DNA of 64,000 nt from Novosphingobium pokkalii (GTDB lineage Bacteria; Pseudomonadota; Alphaproteobacteria; Sphingomonadales; Sphingomonadaceae), in the NCBI RefSeq assembly GCF_014652855.1, contig NZ_BMZP01000003.1, positions 62,001 to 126,000 of the forward strand, in the 5' to 3' direction. Under the pieces are notes generated by a model. That model made no database searches and was not told where the DNA came from. It saw nothing but the letters and a program-made list of their open reading frames with translations. The translations under genes were made by a program, and so were the position numbers. Position 1 is the stretch's first letter; the number at the start of each line of letters is the position of its first letter. Shown here piece by piece: positions 43,891-53,151 of this stretch.

Positions 43891-44961
43891 TCAGATCGCG
43901 TGTTCGTCTTCCTCGGTCAGTTCGGCAAGCTTGCCGCCGATCGGGCGCTTGCCCGGCGTCGACTTGCGGAAAGCGTCGAAGCTCTTGCGATCAGCGTCGA
44001 ACTGCATGTCCCAGGGAATATTGTCGCCACGGAAGATCGGCGGCGCGTTGTTCGACCAGAGCAGCGAGCCAAAGCGGAAATCCCACACGCGCGGTACCCA
44101 GTTGTCGTCAAGGTAATCGGTGTCGGCGTGGTATTCGGCTTCACCGGCGTGGCCGGGCATGTCGCAATAGTAATAGATCGCGCTGGAAATGCGATGGCGC
44201 GAAATGCCGCCGCTGGAATTCATCGACTGGTTCTTCCAGCCCTTGAAGTCCATGATGTTGGCGCCCAGCATCACTTCGTCGATATCGTCCATGCCAAAGG
44301 CGATGTGCATGAACTTGAAGTGATCGGGCGCGATCGGCAGGTCGCAGTTCACCCAGAAGATCGAGTGGTGCTCGAACGTGCCCGCCGCCCGGGCGAAGAT
44401 GCCGCTGCCGCGCGAATGATCGACATAGCGGAAGCCCAGGTGCCGTTCGTAGAATTCGAAGCTGGCGACATAGTCGGGCGAGAAGAACACCACGTGGTTG
44501 ATCGTCTTGGGAATGGCCTTGTGCCGCCAGATGCGGTGCTGGTTGAAACGCGGATAGCTGCCGGGCGTGTTGACCGGGCTGGTTTCCGATACCACCGGCC
44601 GCTTGGCCCAGACGCGCAGCGCGATCGGCTGTCCATCCGGGCACACGCAGCGCACGGTGCCATCCGCATCGCGCGTCACCGCCACCTCGCTGGCCAGGTT
44701 GGCGGCGATCCGCTCCAGGTTTTCGGCCGTGTCCACGCCCCACACGGTTTCCTTGAGGCCATCGCCGGCAAAAGGATCGGGCGACGGCAGGCGCGCGTCG
44801 CCATGGGCCAGCACGATCACCCGGCTGCCCGAAGGCAGGCGGAACACCGTTTCGGTCGCGCTCACGCTTTCGGCACTGAGGCCGAAATCGGTCCAGAACC
44901 GCGTGTGTTCGGCCACATCGGCCACGCCGAACACCACGCTTTCGACACCCAGAATCGTCAT
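43891..44961 (-). CDS. Two-domain VOC extradiol dioxygenase-like protein
   Basis: 356 residues from ATG 44961 (GAAGG upstream). Domain 1 (about 1-130, LGVESVVFGVADVAEHTRFW) lacks obvious ligands. Domain 2 has the type-I extradiol iron set: PKTINHVVFFSPDY (His), FKFMHIAFGMDDIDE (His) and HAGEAEYHADTDYLDDNWVP (Glu). FEFYERHLGFRYVDHSRG is the usual start of the catalytic module. These enzymes open catechol-type rings next to the hydroxyls. Separated by 108 bp from the 77-aa gene upstream; probably the last gene of the SDR-flavoprotein operon. Substrate not known. Confidence 0.85.
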   Translation of the reverse strand: MTILGVESVVFGVADVAEHTRFWTDFGLSAESVSATETVFRLPSGSRVIVLAHGDARLPSPDPFAGDGLKETVWGVDTAENLERIAANLASEVAVTRDADGTVRCVCPDGQPIALRVWAKRPVVSETSPVNTPGSYPRFNQHRIWRHKAIPKTINHVVFFSPDYVASFEFYERHLGFRYVDHSRGSGIFARAAGTFEHHSIFWVNCDLPIAPDHFKFMHIAFGMDDIDEVMLGANIMDFKGWKNQSMNSSGGISRHRISSAIYYYCDMPGHAGEAEYHADTDYLDDNWVPRVWDFRFGSLLWSNNAPPIFRGDNIPWDMQFDADRKSFDAFRKSTPGKRPIGGKLAELTEEDEHAI

Positions 44962-45069
44962 GAAACCTTCCTCGCACAATCTGCCATGATTATGCCGGGG
45001 CATGGCAGGCGGCAGAAACGCATTGCACGGATCGGTGGCTATCGGTTTGGCGAATGCCGGCGCTCCGCG

Positions 45070-45303
45070 TCAGCGCCGGAACAGCAAGGTCAGCAGAAAC
45101 CAGATCGTGCGCGCATCGAGCAGCTTGAGCGCGGCGCGGGCCTCGGCCGGGGTCAGCTTGGCGACCATCGGCATGGCGCCGAAGATCTTGCCGCGAATGA
45201 CCAGGGCATCGCCGTCGCGCTCGATCTTGCGCACGGTCATCAGTTCCTTGTCGTTGCCGTCCAGCACCCGCATCTGCGGCGTCTTCTTGGCAGCAGCATT
45301 CAT
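45070..45303 (-). CDS. Small conserved-looking protein coupled to the CrtI-like gene
   Basis: 77 residues from ATG 45303, overlapping the stop of the flavoprotein gene as ATGA. Sequence MNAAAKKTPQMRVLDGNDKE begins a beta-rich segment (MTVRKIERDGDALVIRGKIFGAMPMVAKLTP), then a helix and a hydrophobic end (ARTIWFLLTLLFRR). I do not recognise a family. The translational coupling and the well-formed beta pattern make it a real gene. A subunit or chaperone of the flavoprotein or of the ring-cleavage enzyme is possible. Confidence 0.65.
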   Translation of the reverse strand: MNAAAKKTPQMRVLDGNDKELMTVRKIERDGDALVIRGKIFGAMPMVAKLTPAEARAALKLLDARTIWFLLTLLFRR

Positions 45304-46901
45304 GATACGGCCCTCCCGCATACCTTGTCGTAATCCAACCCCATGTCGTCCATCATCTGGATGGCCGTGGCGCGCCCGGCGCCAAACACCCCGCCGCCCG
45401 GATGCATGAACGGCCCCACCAGATAGAGCCCCTCGATCCCCGGCACGCGGAACGAGCCGAGATCGGGCGTGGGCCGATGCGCCACCGATTGATACATGAA
45501 CGGCGCGCAGCCATGGATGTCGCCCTTGACGAAGCTGTTGGGGCTGTCGCGCTCGTGATCGATGGGGGAGCGGATCAGGCGCCCGGTGATGTTGTCATCG
45601 GTGAGGTTGGAATAGAACTTGCGGTATTGTGCCAGCGCGGCATCGGCGACCTCTTCCTTGCGCGCGTCCCACGCGGCGGCGCCACCGCCCCTGCCATTGT
45701 CGTCGAACAGGTCATACGGCGCGAAATTCACGCCATAGAACACACCGGCACCCTCCGGCGCGCGGCTGGGATCGAAGATGGTGTTGTCGCCGCCGGCGAT
45801 CAGGCGTGGCGTGGTCAGGCCACGGCGCAGCTTGTCATATTCCAGCAGCATGTCGCGGATGGTGTAGAAATCCATCAGCTCGGTCATCATCGCGTTGGTT
45901 TCGTTGCCGACCTTCAGCTTCAGCCGCTCCTTGAGCGTCAGGTGCATGAGGTTGATGGAAAAGGTCGACTGCGTCACCCGTTCGGCGCGTTGCAGCACGG
46001 GTTCGGGCGTCTCGCCCACGAACTTGCGCAGCACGTGGGGGTGGATAGCCCCGATCACCCCATCGCGGGCCATGAAGGTTTCGCCCTCGGTGGTTTCCAG
46101 GCCCACCGCCTTGCCCGAGGAGACCATCACGCGGCGCACTTCCACGTTGCATCGCACTTCGCCGCCGAAGTGTTCGATCGCCCGCACCAGCGCCTTGGAA
46201 AGCTGGCCCGAGCCACCCTTGGGCATGGAGCAGCCATAAGCATGGATGATGCCCGGCATCAGGAACGCCCCCATGCCGGTACCCAGCTCATCGGGCATCT
46301 GGAGGTTTTCGGTGACCATGCGCACGATGTGCAGGCGCAGCAGGTCGCTTTCGAAATACTGGTTCACCACATCGAGCGCACTGCGGCTCATCACGTCGAG
46401 CAGGAAGCGCCCTTCGTCGGACTGGTCCATCATCGCCACGAACGCGCCCATCGGGAACGGCGGCGCATAGAGCCCGCTCATGAACATGGGCAGCGCTTCC
46501 ATGCTGGCGCGGGCAAACTTGCGATAGGCTTCGGCATCGCGCGGGCTGAAGCTGGCGATCTCCTCGCACGTACGATCGAGATCCTTCCACGACCGCACCA
46601 CAGTACCGTCTTCCCACACCGAGGCATGGGGCAGTTCGGGATAGATATATTCCAGCCCGAACCGGCCGAGCAGGCCCAGCTCGTCCTCGCGCAGCATCGG
46701 ATTGCCCTGGATCATGATGTGCACGTTGGAATGTTCATCGTGCCAGAAGCCGGGCTGGATCAGTTCGCGCGTGGAAACGCCGCCACCAAAATGCGGCTTG
46801 CGTTCCAGCACCAGCACTTTCTTGCCGGCCTTGGCCATATAGGCGGCGGCGGTCAGGCCGTTGTGCCCCCCACCCATCACCACGATATCGTACTGGCTCA
46901 T
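45300..46901 (-). CDS. CrtI/phytoene dehydrogenase-related FAD oxidoreductase
   Basis: 533 residues. N-terminal Rossmann motif YDIVVMGGGHNGLTAAAYMAKAGKKVLVLERKPHFGGG (FAD ADP-binding and the R-x-x-x-G-G-G extension). The C-terminal FAD motif is GIEGLYLVGPFMHPGGGVFGAGRATAIQM. Length and both motifs fit the phytoene desaturase/amine oxidase group. Catabolic members carry out desaturation of cyclic ketones, alcohols or lactones. The start overlaps the SDR stop (ATGA) and its stop overlaps the 77-aa gene. No membrane segment. I infer an oxidation step in the local pathway; carotenoid synthesis is unlikely because no crt genes accompany it. Confidence 0.85.
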   Translation of the reverse strand: MSQYDIVVMGGGHNGLTAAAYMAKAGKKVLVLERKPHFGGGVSTRELIQPGFWHDEHSNVHIMIQGNPMLREDELGLLGRFGLEYIYPELPHASVWEDGTVVRSWKDLDRTCEEIASFSPRDAEAYRKFARASMEALPMFMSGLYAPPFPMGAFVAMMDQSDEGRFLLDVMSRSALDVVNQYFESDLLRLHIVRMVTENLQMPDELGTGMGAFLMPGIIHAYGCSMPKGGSGQLSKALVRAIEHFGGEVRCNVEVRRVMVSSGKAVGLETTEGETFMARDGVIGAIHPHVLRKFVGETPEPVLQRAERVTQSTFSINLMHLTLKERLKLKVGNETNAMMTELMDFYTIRDMLLEYDKLRRGLTTPRLIAGGDNTIFDPSRAPEGAGVFYGVNFAPYDLFDDNGRGGGAAAWDARKEEVADAALAQYRKFYSNLTDDNITGRLIRSPIDHERDSPNSFVKGDIHGCAPFMYQSVAHRPTPDLGSFRVPGIEGLYLVGPFMHPGGGVFGAGRATAIQMMDDMGLDYDKVCGRAVS

Positions 46902-47710
46902 GCCGGTTCTCCCGAAAGAAACGCGCGGAATCCGGCGATGCCGGGAACATGGCTGGCGCAGCCGCCATCGGCGACCAGCACCTGGCCGGTGATGTTGCGG
47001 GCAGCGGGGCTGGCCAGAAACGCCACAACCTCGGCAATGTCTTCCGGCTCGCCCAGCCGGTCGCGCAGGGTTTCATCCTCTACCAACTGGCGCAGTGCCG
47101 GTGGAAAGGCCTCGCGCAGCGCCGGCGTCATGGTCATGCCGGGCGCCACCGCGTTGCAGCGCACGCCGCGCGGACCGTGGCTGGCGGCGATGGCGCGGGT
47201 CATCTGGATCACGGCGGCCTTGCTGCTGGAATAGGCGGCCTGGATCAGATGGCCCTGCAAGGCCAGATTGCTGACCGTGTTGACGATGTTGCCGCCGGTC
47301 GCGCAAAGGTGCGGCAGCGCCGCGCGGCAGGCGATCATCGTGCCGCGCACGTTCACGGCATACGTGCGGTCCCACAGTGCGGTGGCCATGGTCTCCACGT
47401 CGCCGTCGTTTTGCGCAACATCGGGGCCGAGCAGCGCAGCATTGTTGTGCAGCACGTCGAGCCGGCCGAACGCCGCCACGACTTGCGCCACCATCGCGGT
47501 GATGCTGGCTTCGTCTTCCAGGTCGAGCGGCACGGCGATCGCCCCGTCGATTTGCGCGGCAAGCGCCGTGGCACGGTCAACGGCAATATCGGCAATCGCC
47601 ACGCGCGCACCGCGCGCGGTCAACAGGCGGGCGGTGGCTTCGCCGATGCCGCCGGCCCCGCCGGTGACGATGGCAACCTTGCCGTCCAGACGGATGGCAT
47701 CTCCAGACAT
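46898..47710 (-). CDS. Short-chain dehydrogenase/reductase
   Basis: 270 residues. GKVAIVTGGAGGIGEATARLL with IADIA at the end of strand 2 (the Asp favours NAD), DVLHNNAALLG (NNA), VSNLALQGHLIQAAYSSSKAAVIQMTRA (Ser, Tyr, Lys) and ITGQVLVADGGCASHV. Probably oxidises an alcohol or diol intermediate. First gene of the operon SDR, flavoprotein, small protein, extradiol-type dioxygenase, divergent from the HxlR regulator gene across 135 bp that include GGCAC-TTTTTT-GTGCC (47789-47804), a short palindrome that could be an operator. Confidence 0.9.
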   Translation of the reverse strand: MSGDAIRLDGKVAIVTGGAGGIGEATARLLTARGARVAIADIAVDRATALAAQIDGAIAVPLDLEDEASITAMVAQVVAAFGRLDVLHNNAALLGPDVAQNDGDVETMATALWDRTYAVNVRGTMIACRAALPHLCATGGNIVNTVSNLALQGHLIQAAYSSSKAAVIQMTRAIAASHGPRGVRCNAVAPGMTMTPALREAFPPALRQLVEDETLRDRLGEPEDIAEVVAFLASPAARNITGQVLVADGGCASHVPGIAGFRAFLSGEPA

Positions 47711-47845
47711 GCTTCTTCTCCCAGCGCCGATCCTGTTGCAAGATGGCGTCGGGCATGGTCTTACTCACCGTGTTGCCCAGCGGAAGAAGGCACTTTTTTG
47801 TGCCCCGCCAGCCACCGGAAACACCCGCACCGTGCCGATGCCGCC

Positions 47846-48295
47846 ATGCCGCTAGATCCCAACCGATTCCCGGCCATGCTGCGCCCCGGCCTGGTTGCCC
47901 TGGCCGAAGACATGGCTGCGCACGGCACGCAACGGTCCGATCCCACGCGCGCCGTGATGGCGTTGATGGGCGACCGCTGGACCGCCTTGATCCTGCAAGT
48001 GCTGATGATCGGAACGTGGCGCCATGCCGACTTGCGCCGCGCGCTGTCGCAGCTTTCGGCAGAGCAGGCGATCTCCCAGCGCGTGCTCACGCTCAAGCTG
48101 CGCACCCTGGAACGCGATGGCTTCGTGGTTCGTCACGCGACAGCCGACGTGCCGCCGCGCGTGTCCTACGGGCTCACGCCGCTGGGACTCGATCTGGCTG
48201 GGCAAGTGCGGGCGTTGATCGATTGGGTCAACGCCCGCGGACCGGCGATCGCCGCCGCGCGCGCCGCCTTCGATACCCGCCACGACGAGCCTTGA
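47846..48295 (+). CDS. HxlR family transcriptional regulator
   Basis: 149 residues from ATG 47846. Winged helix of the HxlR/MarR-like kind: PTRAVMALMGDRWTALILQVLMIGTWRHADLRRAL, AISQRVLTLKLRTLERDGFVVRHATADVPPRVSYGLTPLGLDL. The GDRW-TxLIL start and the ‘PPRVSY-LTxxG’ wing are diagnostic. HxlR regulators commonly sense toxic electrophiles or aromatic compounds. The gene is divergent from the SDR operon and convergent with the LysR gene, so control of the ring-cleavage operon is the obvious guess. Confidence 0.9.
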   Translation: MPLDPNRFPAMLRPGLVALAEDMAAHGTQRSDPTRAVMALMGDRWTALILQVLMIGTWRHADLRRALSQLSAEQAISQRVLTLKLRTLERDGFVVRHATADVPPRVSYGLTPLGLDLAGQVRALIDWVNARGPAIAAARAAFDTRHDEP

Positions 48296-48325
48296 AGCGG
48301 CTGCGCCGCGCTCGCCATGCGGCGA

Positions 48326-49333
48326 TCAGGACGCGGTCTTGTTCACCAGGTGATTGTGGTTGTGCTGGAACTGCATGGCCATCTCGTCGCGCCGGGCGTC
48401 GGCCAGCGGCACCACGTTGGCCGGCTCGGCCGTGTCATTGGCAAAGGCGGCGAGTTGCTCCACGATCCAGCGCAGCGGGCGATCGTTGTTGTTGGAAATG
48501 TGCCACTGGATCGCCTCTCGGATCGGCGGCATGTCGAACGGCACTTCGCGCATGGCCAACGGCAATGTGCTGGCCACCTGCTGCGCCAGGCGGCGGTGCA
48601 TCGTTGCGACGCGCCGCGTACCCAGCACCAGGCCGGGCAGCGACAGGAAGCTTGGCGCGACCACCTCGATCCGGCGCTGGGTCTTTTGCCGCCGCACGAA
48701 CCAGTCGTCGAACGCCGGGGTGCGGGTCTTGCCGAAGCGGGCCGTGACATGGCCCAGTTCGAAATACTTCTCCCGCGTCATCTCCCCCTGCATCGCCGGG
48801 TTCGCGGCATCGCCCACCACCACGTAATCGTCTTCGAACAGGACTTGGCTGGGGTGATCGGCGCTGATCGCGATGTCGATGGTCAGGAGCAGGTCGATCT
48901 GGCCGCGCTCCAGCACGTCGATCGGGCTGTCCCCCATCGGCTGGATCTCGAACCGCATGCCCGGCGCACGCTGCTCCAGCGCCGCCAGCGCCCCGGCCAG
49001 CAGTACCTGGGTGGAATAGTCCGAGGCCATGATCCGCACCTGCCGGTCGGACGTGGCCGGATCGAACGGCGGTGCAATGGCGATCGTGGTGCGGATCTGG
49101 TCGAGCACGGCGCGCACTGGCTCGATCAGTTCCTCCGCCCGTGCCGTCAGTACCATCGAGCGGCCCTTCATCACCAGCAGTTCGTCGCCGAAATAGTCGC
49201 GCAGCCGCCCCAGCGCGCTCGACGTGGCGGATTGCGACAGGCAGAGCCGGTCGGCCGCCAGGCTGACGCTCTTTTCCTGCATCAGCACGTCGAGCGCCAC
49301 CAGCAGGTTGAGATCGAGTCGTTGGAAACGCAT
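48326..49333 (-). CDS. LysR family transcriptional regulator (LinR/NodD-like)
   Basis: 335 residues. N-terminal HTH: RFQRLDLNLLVALDVLMQEKSVSLAADRLCLSQSATSSALGRLRDYFGDELLVMKGRSMVLTARAEEL. The opening LDLNLLVALDVLMQEKSVSLAADRL is of the NodD/LinR/SyrM subgroup. The effector domain extends from about residue 90, and an unusual His/Asn-rich end (FQHNHNHLVN) follows. Such regulators activate catabolic genes for aromatic or chlorinated compounds in sphingomonads. Which promoter it controls cannot be read; the palindrome at 41974-42007 and the upstream region of the epimerase unit are candidates. Confidence 0.9.
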   Translation of the reverse strand: MRFQRLDLNLLVALDVLMQEKSVSLAADRLCLSQSATSSALGRLRDYFGDELLVMKGRSMVLTARAEELIEPVRAVLDQIRTTIAIAPPFDPATSDRQVRIMASDYSTQVLLAGALAALEQRAPGMRFEIQPMGDSPIDVLERGQIDLLLTIDIAISADHPSQVLFEDDYVVVGDAANPAMQGEMTREKYFELGHVTARFGKTRTPAFDDWFVRRQKTQRRIEVVAPSFLSLPGLVLGTRRVATMHRRLAQQVASTLPLAMREVPFDMPPIREAIQWHISNNNDRPLRWIVEQLAAFANDTAEPANVVPLADARRDEMAMQFQHNHNHLVNKTAS

Positions 49334-49366
49334 GGGCAGTTCCTCTCCGGGCGCGTCTTCAGGTTA

Positions 49367-49510
49367 GGGCCTATGGGGATTTAGCCCATGGCGGGCTGCG
49401 AACGGCCGCTTTCCGCGCTTCCGGTGCTCACGTACATAAAAGTACGCTGCGCTCCGGGTCGCGGAAATCAGCCATTCTCGCTCCACCCTGACCTAAATCC
49501 CCACAGGCCC
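49367..49510 (+). mobile_element. MITE-like element, copy 1 (TA-flanked)
   Basis: 144 bp with ~18-bp imperfect terminal inverted repeats (GGGCCTATGGGGATTTAG ... CTAAATCCCCACAGGCCC) and TA on both sides (49365-49366, 49511-49512), which fits TA-target transposition. The interior is nearly identical to the inverse of 55257-55399. It holds no coding frame. Its right end is read as the last five codons and stop of the epimerase gene. Confidence 0.8.
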
Positions 49511-50422
49511 TAGGGTAGCCAGCGCGCTTTCCACCAGTCTAGCAAGGTTGCCATCATGGGCAAAGCCGGCACGCTCTGCCGCCGGGGTTTGCAGCGGCGG
49601 CTGCGCGCCAAAGGCCGCTTCCAACGCCGCATCGGGCACATAGCGCACAAGATCGGCGCTTGCCCCGCACTGCCGCGCCACTTCGGTGGCAAGATCGCCC
49701 ATCGTCACGCGCAACGCGGGCAGCGTGACGGCATAGGTCGGCGGCAGCAACGCGGTATCGAGCGTGAGGGCATGCAGGAAATTGTCGGCGCAGGCCGCCA
49801 CCGATTGCGCCCAGATCGTCGCGTCGGCCGAGACCGGGCAGACGAACGCCTCCCCCGCCTTGAGCGCATGGAACAGGTTGGACATGAACGCGCTCTTCAT
49901 GCCCGAGGGCCCCTTGGGCCGGGCGAGGATGCCCGGCAGCCGCACCGTCACGCCCTCGATCGCACCGCGATTGGTGAACAGGGCGACGGCGTGTTCCATC
50001 ATCGCCTTGTGCGCGCCATAGATCATCTTCGGGCTGAGCGGGGTGGCATCATCCACCTGAGCGGGCAGCGGATCGCCATAGACCGCGATCGAGCTGGCAT
50101 AGACGAAGCGCGGCCGACCGAGTGCCGTGGCTTCCAGCAACAAGTCATACATCGCGTCCACGTTGCACCGACGCGAGGCGGCCGGATCGGCCTCTGCCGC
50201 GCCGCCCGGCACCGTGGCCAGGTGGATCACCGCATCCACCCCGGCGCCCAGCGCCGCCGCGCGCACCGCCGCATCGCCCAGATCGCCCGCCACCACGCGC
50301 GCCCCGGCGGGAATGCCGTCGGGCACGGTGTCCATCGCCACCACCTCCTGCCCTTGCGCCACGAGCCGCCGCACGATCTCGCGGCCGACAAAGCCACCGG
50401 CACCGGTGATGAGAATGGTCAT
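49493..50422 (-). CDS. NAD-dependent epimerase/dehydratase-type SDR
   Basis: 309 residues from ATG 50422 (AGGGAA upstream). Extended SDR: MTILITGAGGFVGREIVRRLVAQG (TGxxGxxG), VDAVIHLATVPGG, YASSIAVYGD, and the catalytic PKMIYGAHKAMMEH (YxxxK). It resembles the DenD-like subgroup of NAD epimerases. The end is abnormal: the last residues GPVGI and the TAG stop come from the MITE-like element, so the native C-terminus was replaced. The effect is probably mild because the lost part is beyond the conserved core. Lies in an orientation consistent with the TonB receptor upstream, 85 bp away. Confidence 0.85.
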   Translation of the reverse strand: MTILITGAGGFVGREIVRRLVAQGQEVVAMDTVPDGIPAGARVVAGDLGDAAVRAAALGAGVDAVIHLATVPGGAAEADPAASRRCNVDAMYDLLLEATALGRPRFVYASSIAVYGDPLPAQVDDATPLSPKMIYGAHKAMMEHAVALFTNRGAIEGVTVRLPGILARPKGPSGMKSAFMSNLFHALKAGEAFVCPVSADATIWAQSVAACADNFLHALTLDTALLPPTYAVTLPALRVTMGDLATEVARQCGASADLVRYVPDAALEAAFGAQPPLQTPAAERAGFAHDGNLARLVESALATLGPVGI

Positions 50423-50506
50423 GGCTGGCAGTTCCCTTTGCAGCAAATGGGGCGCCGCAAGCCGGCGCCCCTCGGTTTGTTCGGTCCTGGCGGTGCGGAC
50501 TGTCGG

Positions 50507-52990
50507 TCAGAACGTGGCCGAGAACCGCACGCCATAGGTGCGCGGCGCACCGTAATGAGTCACCGCCATGCCGATCGGCGAAAGCTGCGGCATCGCGACG
50601 CGGCGCTTGTTTTCCAGGTTGTTGACGAACCCACCCAACGACCAGCCACCATCGGCCTTGCGCAGCGTCAGCCCCAGGTCGGTGGTCCAATAGGCCCGGA
50701 TATGCTCGAAATCGAGATATTCGAACGCGCCCCACTGGTCTGAACGCCAGGCAGTGTTGACATTGCCCACCAGTTCCAGGCCCTCGCCCACGGGGACGAC
50801 CTGTTCCGCGCCCAGGTTCACCGTCCACTTCGGCGCAAACAGCAATGGCTTGCCCGAGCAGTTGAAGTCCTTGACCGGCGCGCCACCCGCCGAAGCCCCG
50901 GTATAGGTGAACGAGCAACCGATATTGTCGCGCGGCGCCGCCGTGTAGAGATGCAGGTCGTTGTACTTGGCGTCGAGATATTGCACCTTGCCGGTCAGCG
51001 TAGTCCCGCCGAAGGGACGAACCATGGCGTCGACATCGAGGCCCTTGATCGTCGAACGCCCGGCATTCTCGTTGGAATTGATCACCGTGCCCGAGGTATC
51101 ATACGTGAAATAGGTGATCTGCTGATCCTTGTACTTCCACAGGAAGGCTTCCAGGTTCAACTGTACGCGATTGTTGAAGAAGCGGTTCTTTGATCCGATG
51201 GTATAGGCCGTGATGAATTCGGGCTTGTAGCTGGGGCGCCCTTCGGCAAGCTGGAACCCACCGGCGCGATAGCCGCTTTCGGCCGAAGCATAGAGCAGCG
51301 AGCGCGGCGCGACGTCGAATTCCACCGCCGCCTTCCACGTCACGCGCGAATAGCTGCCCTGCGCCACCACCGGGTTGTAGGTCTTGAGAATCTGGCCCTT
51401 GCCCGTAGTCAGGTCGAACAGTTGCACGTTGGCCTGGTCGGTTGCGCTCGATGAAATCCAGCCGTTGGACTTGAGCCAGTCGATCGTGGAACCGGTGCTG
51501 AGCGTATCGGCATAGCGCGGCAGCGCGCCGCTATTGGCACAACCATAGGCAAACGAGGCCGGCGGCGTGATCAGTTCAGGCGCCACGCCATCGGGCGCGC
51601 CGCCGCAGAACGTGATGAAATTGTTGATCATCCCGTTCATGTCCTTGTGGTCGTGCGTATAGCGCGCTCCACCCACCAGGCGCAGCCGGTCGGTCACATG
51701 GCCGGTCAACTGGCCAAACAGGGCCCAGCTCGTGGTCTTGTGGGTATAGGACTGGATCGGCAGCACGAATTCCTGGTTGTAGATGCTGTTGGACTTGATC
51801 TTCTCATCGAAGAAGAAGCCGCCCAGCACATAGTCCATCGCCCCCTTGCTGCCGGACAGGCGGCTTTCCAGGCTGAACTGCTTGTCGGTCTCGTTGGCAT
51901 AGGCGGTGTTGAACGCCGGGCCGTAGAAATAGCTCTCGCCGCTGGATTTGCGATAGGCCGGGATGATCGTCAGCTTGCCCAGGCCCGTGTTCCAGTTCAG
52001 CTCGGCATTCACGCCCCAATAGGTGAAATCGATCGACTGCTGGCGCTTCATCGCCGTCAGGAAGCCGAAACCCGGCGCGGCCAGTTGTTGCGTGCGCCAG
52101 GCATTGGCGGCCGTGGTGTTCAGCCCCTCGCTGGCATCGAAGCCCGATGGGATGAAGTTGTAGCTGCTATCGAACGAGCCGACATAGCTGCTGCCCGTGC
52201 CGACACCGCCCACCTTGGTCCAGTCCGCGCCCAGGCGCAGGCTCAGGTCACTGCTCGGCTCGAACAGCAACTGGCCGCGCACCCCGCTGCGGTCGAGATC
52301 ATCCGAACCATCGCGGTTATAGCCCTGGTGATATTGCCGCGTACCCGAAATACGCAGCGCGGTCTTGTCGCCCAGCGCCAGATTGGCATAGCCATCGACG
52401 TTGACGGCATCGTAATTGCCGTAAGACAGGTTGAAACCCATCCCGTTCTTGCCCAGTTCCGGGCGCGCGGGAATGATGTTGACCGCACCGCCCGTGGCAT
52501 TGCGGCCATAGAGAATGCCTTGCGGCCCCTTGAGCACTTCCACCCGCGCCAGGTCATAGAACGCGGCGGCAAAGGCCCCGGCGGCACGGCCCAGCACCAC
52601 CCCGTCATAGCTGGGCGTCACGGCGGGATCGTTGTAGGAACTGTTGGTCACGTTGCCCACGCCGCGCAGGAAGATCGAGGTGTTCGATCCGCCACCGTTG
52701 GTCACGCTGATCGCGGGAACCTGCTTGGTGATGTCCTGCGCATTGGTCACGCCGCGCTGCATCAGGTCGCTGCCGGAAACCGCGTCGATCGCGATGGCGG
52801 CCTTCTGGATGCTTTCGGACTTGCGCTGGGCCGTCACCACGATTTCACCCAGGCCGGGCTGCCCTTGTTCCGGCTGTGTGGCGGTGGTCGGCTGATCGGG
52901 TGTCTGCTGCGCGCTGGCCGGCCCGGCCGCGATCGTCAACGCCAGAACGGATGCTGAAAACCCTGCGCAAAGGCGCGTCTGCCTGATCAT
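50507..52990 (-). CDS. TonB-dependent outer-membrane receptor
   Basis: 827 residues from the ATG near 52990 (GGGAGGAAT upstream), with signal peptide MIRQTRLCAGFSASVLALTIAA-GPASAQ. The TonB box is GLGEIVVTAQRKSESIQKAAIAIDAV. The plug has IFLRGVGNVTN, DGVVLGRA and VEVLKGPQGILYGRNATGGAVNIIP. The barrel ends GAPRTYGVRFSATF with terminal Phe. Only distantly like the receptor at 6707-9133. It is divergent from the FAD monooxygenase gene and reads towards the epimerase. A substrate of the local catabolic region is the likely ligand, as sphingomonads use such receptors for hydrophobic aromatics. Confidence 0.9.
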   Translation of the reverse strand: MIRQTRLCAGFSASVLALTIAAGPASAQQTPDQPTTATQPEQGQPGLGEIVVTAQRKSESIQKAAIAIDAVSGSDLMQRGVTNAQDITKQVPAISVTNGGGSNTSIFLRGVGNVTNSSYNDPAVTPSYDGVVLGRAAGAFAAAFYDLARVEVLKGPQGILYGRNATGGAVNIIPARPELGKNGMGFNLSYGNYDAVNVDGYANLALGDKTALRISGTRQYHQGYNRDGSDDLDRSGVRGQLLFEPSSDLSLRLGADWTKVGGVGTGSSYVGSFDSSYNFIPSGFDASEGLNTTAANAWRTQQLAAPGFGFLTAMKRQQSIDFTYWGVNAELNWNTGLGKLTIIPAYRKSSGESYFYGPAFNTAYANETDKQFSLESRLSGSKGAMDYVLGGFFFDEKIKSNSIYNQEFVLPIQSYTHKTTSWALFGQLTGHVTDRLRLVGGARYTHDHKDMNGMINNFITFCGGAPDGVAPELITPPASFAYGCANSGALPRYADTLSTGSTIDWLKSNGWISSSATDQANVQLFDLTTGKGQILKTYNPVVAQGSYSRVTWKAAVEFDVAPRSLLYASAESGYRAGGFQLAEGRPSYKPEFITAYTIGSKNRFFNNRVQLNLEAFLWKYKDQQITYFTYDTSGTVINSNENAGRSTIKGLDVDAMVRPFGGTTLTGKVQYLDAKYNDLHLYTAAPRDNIGCSFTYTGASAGGAPVKDFNCSGKPLLFAPKWTVNLGAEQVVPVGEGLELVGNVNTAWRSDQWGAFEYLDFEHIRAYWTTDLGLTLRKADGGWSLGGFVNNLENKRRVAMPQLSPIGMAVTHYGAPRTYGVRFSATF

Positions 52991-53151
52991 AATATTCCTC
53001 CCCGGAGCATTTCCGCGCATCTTGGCACGGCAAACCTCTATTGGCCCGTCAGGTAGGGCAATCATCGCGGCGCGTCTTAACGATTGTGTGGATGGGCGCC
53101 TATCCATGCTTCGGATTTGCCTCTCGGCTACCGTGCATTAGCCATGGCGCC

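Noticed and set aside
45300..46901. Carotenoid desaturase for the CrtI-like gene
   Set aside because: No crtB, crtY or other carotenoid gene nearby; coupling to SDR and dioxygenase genes indicates a catabolic role.
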